Assembly (NCBI GenBank): GCA_020201445.1
Contig: JAIVGU010000103.1
Coordinates: 1 to 6,688, forward strand
Direction: 5' to 3'
DNA from: Halobacteriales archaeon
GTDB taxonomy: Archaea > Thermoplasmatota > E2 > JACPAO01 > JAHFTW01
DNA: 6,688 nucleotides
The translations under genes were made by a program, and so were the position numbers. Numbering within the stretch: position 1 is the stretch's first letter; every line of letters starts with the position of its first letter. Under the pieces are notes generated by a model. That model was not told the DNA's origin. It made no database searches and worked only from the letters and a program-made list of their open reading frames with translations. Positions 1 to 6,600 of the stretch are shown piece after piece.

Positions 1-1392
1 GCCCTGGAGGGTCGCGGTGCGGCCGTCGGCGTTGATGACCTGGATGTCCTTGCTGCCCGGGGTGCCCGCCGGCGCGGTGACGGTGATGCCGGACGGGCTG
101 CATGCGGTCTCAGTCGCCTTGATGCCGCCGACGTAGACCTGGCACGGGGCGATGAAGCCGGAGCCGGAGATGACGATCTGCTGCCGGCCGCTGGTGTCCA
201 CCGAGTTGGCGCTGCTGCCGGAGCGGAGGGCGCTGGCGATGACGACCTGCTGCATGTAGGTGAAGGTGTTCCCCTCCGGGAGGGGGAGGGAGGTGGTGCC
301 GTCCGGGTTGCGGACTGTGATGTCGCCGCTGCAGGGATTCCCGCCGGCGGGGCACGCAGGCGTGATGGCCGTGACCTGCGTGTTGTTGACGAACGTCACG
401 CCGGTGGCCTCGTTGGCGCCAAAGAACACCCGCAGGCCGGGGCCGGCCGCAAAGCCCATGCCGCCGATGGTGACCGGGGTGCCGCCGCTGCTGGGGCCGC
501 TGCGCGGCGCGACGGAGGTGACGCGGAAGGTGCCCGCGCCGGCGGAGGGGCCGGCGGTGACGGTGAAGACCTGCGCCAGGGTGGCCGACAGGCCGTCGGG
601 GTTGATGACCTGGACGCTGCGCGCGGTGGCGCTGGCGGCCTGGGGCGGCGTCTTGCCGGTGATCTGGCCGGAGCTGACGATGTAGCCAACCCCGGTGGCC
701 AGGGGGCCGTCGCCGGAGCCGCTGGGGAGGAACTTGACGATGGCGCCGGGGACGAGGTTGTCGCCGGTGAGGGTGAACGCCGCGCCGCCGTTGGCGTCGC
801 CGGTGGTGGGGCTGATGGTCCGGAGGATGGGTGGCGAGCCCCGGACGTAGTTGAAGGGCTGGCTGGAGACCGCCTTGGCGCTGCCGTCCGGGTTGGTCAC
901 CTCGACGTTGCCGCTCGAGGACTTGTGTTCGATGTCGTCGCGGGCCGAGGTCACGGCGACGATGGAGGTCGCGGTGGCGCTCTGCACGACGGCCGGCACG
1001 CCGGCGACGGTGACGAAGGGCTTGACGGCGGTGGAGAAGCTGGAGCCGGAGATCAGGATGGTCGTGCCGCCGGTGGAGGGGCCCTGGATGGGGGAGAAGC
1101 CGGTGACGGCGGGCAGCGCGGCGGCGGTGTAGGTGAAGCTGGCGCCCGACAGGGTGGAGGAGCTGTCCGGGTTGGTGACGCGGACCTGGAAACTGCCCGG
1201 CGCCTGGGTCGGCGTGGGCGGCGTGGTGCCCCGGATGTTGGAGGGGGTGACGACGAGGTTGGTGAGGGTGGCGGTGGTGCTGCCCTGAATGAGCTGGACG
1301 ATGGCGCCTTGGACGAAGCCGCCGCCCGTGATGTTCAGGACGGTGCCACCGTTGGTGGAGCCCGACGAGGGGCTGACGCTGGAGATGGCGGG
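1..1392 (-). repeat. Array of five IPT/TIG domain repeats
   Basis: Protein-level tandem repeat inside the IPT/TIG gene. Units lie near 1126-1392, 847-1110, 559-831, 256-525 and 1-246, about 88-91 residues each in the complete ones. The recurring blocks are the SPxxG..GGT opening and the NPDG near the end of each unit (NPDS in the first, NADG in the fifth). The units have diverged at DNA level, so this looks like an old array rather than a recent duplication. Confidence 0.85.
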
Positions 1393-1473
1393 AGCCGCCT
1401 CAGCCCCCGGCGCGAGGGCCAGGCTGGAGAGGGACAGGAGCGCCGCGAGGACGAGAGGGGTTGCCCTGTTCAT
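1..1473 (-). CDS. Exported multi-IPT/TIG-domain surface protein, 3' end outside window
   Basis: The frame is open from ATG at 1471-1473 to the left edge: 491 codons with no stop, so the C-terminus is missing. It is the first in-frame ATG, 12 codons after a TAA at 1510-1512. Residues 1-26 form a signal peptide (MNRA, then a Leu/Ala core, likely cut after GAEA). Five IPT/TIG (Ig-like, plexin/transcription-factor type) domains follow at about 28-116, 122-209, 215-305, 317-406 and 410-491. The first four open with the family pattern SPxxGxxxGGT and a strand ending in a Gly-rich 'GxxF' type turn; most end in 'V.NPDG...FTY'. Domain 5 lacks the opening SPxxG..GG motif but keeps ISGSGF and the terminal NADG. 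Cys374/381 and Cys444/458 are the only cysteines, perhaps disulfides in domains 4 and 5. Such domains serve adhesion or structural roles outside the cell; no catalytic domain is visible. Any cell anchor would lie beyond the window. Family call is firm; the role is inferred. Confidence 0.93.
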   Translation of the reverse strand, partial: MNRATPLVLAALLSLSSLALAPGAEAAPAISSVSPSSGSTNGGTVLNITGGGFVQGAIVQLIQGSTTATLTNLVVTPSNIRGTTPPTPTQAPGSFQVRVTNPDSSSTLSGASFTYTAAALPAVTGFSPIQGPSTGGTTILISGSSFSTAVKPFVTVAGVPAVVQSATATSIVAVTSARDDIEHKSSSGNVEVTNPDGSAKAVSSQPFNYVRGSPPILRTISPTTGDANGGAAFTLTGDNLVPGAIVKFLPSGSGDGPLATGVGYIVSSGQITGKTPPQAASATARSVQVINPDGLSATLAQVFTVTAGPSAGAGTFRVTSVAPRSGPSSGGTPVTIGGMGFAAGPGLRVFFGANEATGVTFVNNTQVTAITPACPAGGNPCSGDITVRNPDGTTSLPLPEGNTFTYMQQVVIASALRSGSSANSVDTSGRQQIVISGSGFIAPCQVYVGGIKATETACSPSGITVTAPAGTPGSKDIQVINADGRTATLQG

Positions 1474-1508
1474 GGTGCACCGATGCTGGTTCGCCAGGGA
1501 GGCTCCTC

Positions 1509-1516
1509 TTTAAGAA
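1509..1516 (-). promoter_or_regulatory. Possible TATA-like element upstream of the IPT/TIG gene
   Basis: On the minus strand the A/T-rich octamer TTCTTAAA is preceded by a purine/A-rich stretch (AACAAAGAGAAATCC), an unusual A/T island in a G+C-rich region. It is centred about 39 nt before the ATG at 1471-1473. In an archaeon that would place transcription start some 12-15 nt before the ATG. A GAGGAG at 1503-1508 is about 29 nt from the ATG, too far for a normal ribosome-binding site. Weak evidence; a bacterial reading would drop this call. Confidence 0.3.
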
Positions 1517-1611
1517 GGATTTCTCTTTGTTCGGGGAAGGTTGGACGACGCGACCAGAGGGCTTTGTCGTTGGCCCCGACGACTCCGGCCCCGGCCAGGG
1601 GTCCGCCCAGG

Positions 1612-1626
1612 AAAAAGGGGGAAATT
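1612..1626 (-). terminator. T/C-rich tract after the Cys-rich gene, possible terminator
   Basis: Six bases after the TAG stop at 1633-1635 the minus strand reads AATTTCCCCCTTTTT. Archaeal termination commonly uses U-rich tracts without a stem, and this is the strongest T run in the gap. No convincing hairpin precedes it. The rest of the 159-nt gap (1474-1632) holds a G+C-rich stretch with several overlapping GGCC palindromes (about 1571-1606) and the possible promoter of the next gene. Confidence 0.35.
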
Positions 1627-1632
1627 GGGTGG

Positions 1633-2127
1633 CTAGAGTTGGCAGCCGTAGAGAAGCCGCTCGGAAGCAACCGAGAGCGTGACACAAAGGACGTCACCTT
1701 GCTCGGCCACCACCCTCACTGAACCGTATGTTCCGGCATCGGCCCCAGCAACACACATTGCAAGGCTCGTGCCGGTCCAGGGATGGTCGTTCGGCGACTC
1801 GCAGAACACCAAGGGAGTGTTCACGTCCACGTAGCTGATGGCCGGCAGCGAGACACTTGGGATGGTCATTCCGCCATTGGGGTCGTAGGTGGGGACAGGG
1901 ACGCAGGTCTCGCCGATGACGCAGGGGCCGGGCGTCGTGCCGACGGTGCCGGTGTGGTCCGGCGTGCTGGGACCGTCGCCGAGGCACACGTTGGCGAGGG
2001 CGTCCGGGTTGTAGCCGCCGCCGAGACAGTTGTCGGTGGAGCCAGGGGGAGGGGAAGGGCCAGCCGAAGCCAGCGGGGCAGCGAGCATCAGGGCAGAGAG
2101 GGTCAGCAGTCCTAGGTTCACATTCAC
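1633..2127 (-). CDS. Small exported cysteine-rich protein, no recognised family
   Basis: A 164-residue protein I do not recognise. The start is GTG at 2125-2127 (a second GTG is codon 3); there is no ATG in the frame before the upstream TAG at 2176-2178, and the signal peptide begins right at this GTG. Residues 1-22 are a signal peptide (hydrophobic core LGLLTLSALMLAA, cut likely after LASA). A Pro/Gly-rich segment follows (23-31). The mature chain has eight cysteines at 34, 48, 69, 75, 109, 125, 148 and 162. The even number in an exported protein suggests up to four disulfides. Residues 34-90 are Gly/Pro/Thr-rich with little predicted helix; 92-160 look like beta strands. There is no membrane anchor, so it is probably released or held by a partner. 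No Shine-Dalgarno is visible. C-ending codons dominate, as in its neighbours, which supports real coding. Function unknown. Confidence 0.82.
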   Translation of the reverse strand: MNVNLGLLTLSALMLAAPLASAGPSPPPGSTDNCLGGGYNPDALANVCLGDGPSTPDHTGTVGTTPGPCVIGETCVPVPTYDPNGGMTIPSVSLPAISYVDVNTPLVFCESPNDHPWTGTSLAMCVAGADAGTYGSVRVVAEQGDVLCVTLSVASERLLYGCQL

Positions 2128-2241
2128 GGGTCGGGCACCAGCCCAAGGCGGCCGAAGCCCAATCCGGATGAAGCGCTATGGGTGGTTGGCTGGACCCAAT
2201 CTGCCAAGCTCCCATCTCGTCCTTGCACGACGGCTTCATCT

Positions 2242-2265
2242 ATGCATGAAATCCTGTTCATGCAT
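2242..2265. repeat. Perfect 9-bp inverted repeat in the intergenic gap
   Basis: Both arms are exact: ATGCATGAA at 2242-2250 and TTCATGCAT at 2257-2265, with a 6-base spacer (ATCCTG). The dyad begins 7 bases after the TGA of the anchored-protein gene (2273-2275) and lies about 115 nt before the GTG of the Cys-rich gene. It is markedly A/T-richer than its surroundings. It could be an RNA hairpin at the 3' end of the upstream message, or an operator for a dimeric regulator. No T run follows it on the minus strand, so a classical bacterial terminator is unlikely. I see nothing else convincing in the 145-nt gap 2128-2272. Confidence 0.6.
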
Positions 2266-2272
2266 CTCCAAA

Positions 2273-3646
2273 TCACTGGATGCGGCGCCGCAGCAGCAGC
2301 GTGGCGACCGCTCCGCCCAGGAGGCCGACTCCCAGGAGGGCGAGCGCGGTCCCCAGCGGGATGCCGCTGGGAGGCGGCGGCACGGTGTAGAGGAGGGTGT
2401 ACGCGGTGGCCGGGTCGTCCACGAACTGCACGAAGCCGTTCTCCTGCCACACCGCCTCGCCGGGGAGGGGCGTGCCGTCCGAGCGCTGGACGCCGAGCAG
2501 GCGCTCGCCGGGGTGCGGGTCGCGCACTGCGACCAGGATCCAGCCCGACTTCTCGTTCACCGCCACCTGCACGTTGCGGGTGTCGCCGGTGGACTTGTCG
2601 GCGCCGGGCGTCCCGATGACCGCCTGCATCGGCCGCACCGCGCCGGTGTTGGCCTCGAGCAGGAGGAGCGCGCCCCCGTCGATGGCCTGCAGGAGGAAGC
2701 GGGCCTGCTGCCGCAGGGCGCGCAGTTGGGCCACGTGGCCGGTGGCGTCCAGCACGAGGTCGGGGCGCCCGTCGCGGTCCTGGTCCACCAGGAAGGTGCT
2801 GCCGGCCGGAAGGGGCTGCTGGAGGGCGGTGGCGAGCGCCTGCACGAGCGTCGCGCCGAGCGGGGTGCCGGTGCCCTGGCCCTGCAGCCGCAGCCGGCCC
2901 GCGAAGGAGCTGGAGCGGCCCCCCTCCTCGCGCGCCGTGACGTTGTAGTCGTAGACGCCGTCGGGGAGGTTGCCCAGCTCGGCGGTGAAGCGGACGCTGG
3001 TGATGAGGCTGCGCTGCACCGCGCCGCCGGGCCCCGCGACGATGAGGGAGCTGGTGGCGGGGATGCTGGAGCCCCAGGAGAGGGTGGTGCCGTCAGCGCG
3101 GCGGTCGAACGCGAAGCCGAGGACGACGGGGGTGGCGCCGCCCGCCGTGGCCGCGGCGCCGCCGGTGGCGGGCAGGGCGGAGCGGCTGATGCGCAGCGTG
3201 GTCGGGGCGACGGCGCCGCCCACCCCCGAGGCGGAGCCGCCCTCGCCGGAGACCTCGCGGCGCGCGAAGGCCTGCAGGTGGAGCGTGCCGCTGGCTTGGC
3301 CGCCGACGGACCAGACGAGGACGAGCGGGTGCCGGCCGGCGGGGACCGTGCCCAGCAGGAGGGTCGTGGTCCCCGTCGTGGTGCCCATGAGGTTGCCGTC
3401 GAGGCGCCACGTGGCGTTGTGCGGCACCGCGTTGCCCGTGCCGTCCTTCACGCTGGACAGGAGGCGCAGCGGGGCAGGTCCGACGAGGTCGAGGGTGTAG
3501 CCGACGGTCGCCTGCACGCCCTGGCCGGCCTGCGCGGTGACCGAGAGCTCCTTGGCGGAGGCGTCGGCCGTGAGCTCAACGCCATCCGCTGCCTGCACGG
3601 CGGGGAGGAGCAGGAGGAGCAGGAGGGCCGCAAGGAGGCGCTTCAT
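2273..3646 (-). CDS. Exported, C-terminally membrane-anchored protein with Fn3-like region and Ca-loop motif
   Basis: Protein of 457 residues. I chose ATG at 3644-3646 because it begins a textbook signal peptide (MKRLL, a run of seven Leu, cut near Ala19) and has GGAG (3653-3656) six bases upstream. An in-frame GTG 51 codons earlier would put a Pro/Ser-rich tail before the signal and is rejected. Residues 21-128 form a beta-rich domain. Residues about 172-238 resemble a fibronectin-III or purple-acid-phosphatase-type N-terminal sandwich (TTLSW...PDGVYDYNVTA). Residues 288-296 carry DxDxDGxxD, the calcium-loop pattern of EF-hand/dockerin-like repeats, present once. A beta-rich region (301-421) ends in DDPATAYTLLYTV. 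Residues 423-431 are a Pro hinge, 432-452 one hydrophobic helix, and 453-455 Arg-Arg-Arg, so the bulk should face outside. No catalytic motif is seen. The start overlaps the current stop of the PKD gene as ATGA, or lies about 91 nt after it if that gene is frameshifted. Confidence 0.9.
   Translation of the reverse strand: MKRLLAALLLLLLLPAVQAADGVELTADASAKELSVTAQAGQGVQATVGYTLDLVGPAPLRLLSSVKDGTGNAVPHNATWRLDGNLMGTTTGTTTLLLGTVPAGRHPLVLVWSVGGQASGTLHLQAFARREVSGEGGSASGVGGAVAPTTLRISRSALPATGGAAATAGGATPVVLGFAFDRRADGTTLSWGSSIPATSSLIVAGPGGAVQRSLITSVRFTAELGNLPDGVYDYNVTAREEGGRSSSFAGRLRLQGQGTGTPLGATLVQALATALQQPLPAGSTFLVDQDRDGRPDLVLDATGHVAQLRALRQQARFLLQAIDGGALLLLEANTGAVRPMQAVIGTPGADKSTGDTRNVQVAVNEKSGWILVAVRDPHPGERLLGVQRSDGTPLPGEAVWQENGFVQFVDDPATAYTLLYTVPPPPSGIPLGTALALLGVGLLGGAVATLLLRRRIQ
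3604..3626 (-). repeat. Short 9-bp tandem repeat coding the signal-peptide leucines
   Basis: The plus strand repeats GGAGGAGCA two and a half times, which is CTC/CTG leucine codons in the signal peptide of the anchored protein. The Leu run could vary in length by slippage, but the repeat is short and this is common in signal peptides. Confidence 0.5.
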
Positions 3647-6600
3647 CGTTGGCTCCGAAGGGGGGTCGACGGGTGAAAAGGGCTTTGCAGAAGGGAGCGG
3701 GAGAGAAGGAGGGGAAAGGGGAGAGGAACCTGCGGGCCTACGTGTGGTAGAGGCCGAAACTGGCTGTGCAGGTCCACCGGCACAACACCCCTGGAGCACG
3801 CAAAGTCCGTCATGTCAAACCAGAAATGCGCCGGCGGGCCATGGTTGGTGACCCCGAACGCGTTCTGGCTCTCCACCTGCACCGCACCCGGATTGAAGCC
3901 CCCGAACTCGAGGCGCTGCGCCGAACCCGTGTACGACACATCCACCGACTCCTGGGCAGGCGCCAACACCGTGAAGGTCACCGAGACAACACTGCTTTGG
4001 GCCCCACTCGCGTCCGCCAGGAAGGAATCCACCTGGTACGTCCCCGACTCCGCATCCCCAGCCACCACGTGCGTGGCATGGAACGCCACATCCGTGGCAC
4101 CCGTGGCCTCCACTTGAGCACCCGGGAAACTGGTGGCGCCACCCGGCGACGTCACCTTCACCGTCGCCCCCACGACATCCTCCTGGCCGTTGTCGTCAAA
4201 GCCCGTGCCATCCACATCCACAGCATCCCCCAAGTCAACCACCGCGGGACTCACACCCAAGCCATCCACGACAGGAGCCACGTTGTTGACACTGCCACCG
4301 GCACTGCCCGTGTTGGTGCCCGTCGCCGACGACGAGGACCCCGAAGTCGAGGAGGACGTGGACGTCGAAGTCGAGGTGCCGGTGCCGCCGTCAGCCACCT
4401 CAACCGTCACCGTATCCGTATCCAATTCGGTGCCATCCGCATCAAGCCACCGCGCCAAGATGGCGTGGGACCCAACCCCCGCCACCGTGACGCTTGCCGT
4501 CCACGCATGGCTGCCCGGCACCGCGGAATCCACCGTGACCGACGACTGCACGACGCCATCCACGAGGAGTTGCACCTGCTCGCTCAGAGGCGCCGCAACC
4601 GTGTAGTCATGCGACACCACATCCCAGACCCCCTCCCCATCCGTGACGGTGAGGGAGACCGTCTTCGCGCCCGCCGTGCCATACGTGTGGGACGCGGTGA
4701 CACCACTGCCCGTGGCCCCATCCCCGAACGCCCACGCATACGACGCGATGGCATCATCATCCGTGCTCGCCGAGCCGTCGCACGACACGCTCAAATCCGA
4801 CGTCGTGCACGAAAACGCCGCCACCGGCGCCTCGTTGGCAGGCGTCGTGGAGACGGTGTACTCCTGGCTTGCCGAATCCGTGGCGCCATCCGTGTCCGTC
4901 ACCGTGAGCGTGACCGTCTTCGCGCCCGCCGTGCCATACGTGTGGGAAGCGGTGACACCGCTTGCAGTGGCGCCGTCGCCAAACGCCCACGCGTAGGACG
5001 CGATGGCGTCATCGTCGGTGCTGGCACCGCCATCACACGAGACGGTGAGCTGCGAGACCGTGCACGAAAACGCCGCCACCGGCGCCACGTTGGCGGCAGT
5101 GAGGGTGTAGGTGTGGCTCACCATGTCCGTGGCGCCATCCGTGTCCGTGACGGTGAGCGTCACCGTCTTCGTACCCTCGGTGCCATACGTGTGGCTGGCC
5201 GTGGCGCCCGTGGCGGTGGCGCCATCCCCGAACGCCCAAGCGTAGGACGTGACAGCGTCGTCATCCGTGCTCGCGGAGCCATCGCACGCGACGCTCAACT
5301 CCGTGGGGGTGCACGAGAACGCCGCCACCGGCGCCACGTTGGCGGCCCCCTCCGCGATGGTCAAGCCACTGGGGAAGCCGGTGCTGCCAAAGAACACGAG
5401 AACCGGAGCCGTGGCGGTGGTGCTGCGCAGCATCAACACGAGGTTGGTGCCGCTGCCCGACACGTTGGGGATCGTCAACGTCTTGGCCGCCAGCGTGGAA
5501 TCAAACGACCCCACCGCGGACGCGTGGGGGAGGTTGATGTTGGCGATCTGGGTGGCGCCAATGTAGATGCTGGCCTCCCACTGCTCTGGCACCGCGGCGT
5601 CCTTGCTGAGTTGGCGCCCATACCACGTCACCGTCACGGTGGCGCCCGTCAAAGCAACGGGGCCGTGGTAGGTCCAACTGGCCCCAGCAGCCCCCTCCGA
5701 CGGGGCGGTGCTGGCCGCATGGGCACTCACGGACGGCGTCTGCGACGCCGGAGCCTGCTCCACCAAGTCCGCACCACCCGCGGCGCGGTCCAGGTTGCCC
5801 ACGGGAAGCGTCGCGGTGTGCAAGTACAAGCTCTGGCCGCTGGGGTGGACAAGGTTGGCCGACTGCAACCCGAACCAGGGCGAAGCCTGAGTGCCGGTGC
5901 CGCGCTCCACGGTGCCTGTGACATCCACATTGCCGGAAACCGTGGCGCCGTTGCTGGGCGACGTGATCGTGACGGTGGGGCCACTCGACGTGCCGACGTT
6001 GATGGTGACTTGGTCCGTGTCCAATTCGGTGCCATCGACGTCCAGCCAACGCGCCAGGATGGTGTGCGAGCCCGCGGCGAGGCTGCTCAAGTCCAACGTC
6101 GTGCTCCACGCATGATCGCCCGGTGTGGTGGAGGAGACCACAACGGAATCCTGCACAACGCCATCGACCCGGAGTTCGACCTCCTCGACCGGGGTAGGCC
6201 CAGCAACCGTGTAGGTGCGCGCCATGCCGCCGGTGGCGCCGTCGGTGTCGGTCACGATGAGGGTGACGGTCTTTGCGCCAGCCGTGGCATACGTGTGCGA
6301 CGCCGTGCTGGTGGTGGCGGTGGCGCCGTCGCCGAAGCTCCACGCGTAGGAGGCGATGCCGATGTCGTCCGTGCTGGCAGTGCCGTCGCACGCCAACGTC
6401 AACTCACTCACCGCGCACGCAAACAACGCCACCGGGGGGGCATTGATGGTCGAGCTGCCGTGCTCCACGACATTGATGCCACTCGGGAACCCGGCGCTGC
6501 CGTAGAACACGAGGGCCGGAACCGTGGCGCTGTTGCTGCGCAGCATCAGCACCAGGTTCGTGCCCGCACCCGTCACGTGCGGGAACGTCAAGGTCTTGGC

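Noticed and set aside
1571..1606. G+C-rich overlapping GGCC palindromes as a terminator hairpin
   Set aside because: No stem longer than about five pairs could be drawn and no T run follows on the minus strand. Such runs are expected at this base composition.
925..1722. 265-codon plus-strand open frame
   Set aside because: It is opposite the IPT/TIG gene, with Gly-Gly-Asp/Arg low-complexity content. The minus frame gives clear IPT/TIG domains.
1694..2239. 181-codon minus-strand frame overlapping the Cys-rich gene
   Set aside because: It is Arg/His/Pro-rich with no signal peptide. The overlapping frame has a signal peptide and ordered cysteines.
2030..3676. 548-codon plus-strand open frame
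   Set aside because: It lies opposite the anchored-protein and Cys-rich genes. Its product is Arg/Gly/Ala-rich without domain or signal peptide, the typical antisense shadow of a G/C-ending gene.
3647..3799. N-terminal extension of the anchored protein from an in-frame GTG at 3799
   Set aside because: It would place 51 Pro/Ser-rich residues before a perfect signal peptide. The ATG at 3644-3646 with GGAG upstream fits far better.
4597..5340. Regularly spaced repeats as a CRISPR array
   Set aside because: The period is about 250 bp, the repeats are imperfect and they encode PKD domains in one open frame.
5501..6391. 296-codon minus-strand open frame in another phase
   Set aside because: It is a His/Arg-rich shadow of the PKD gene, which has unmistakable domains in its own frame.
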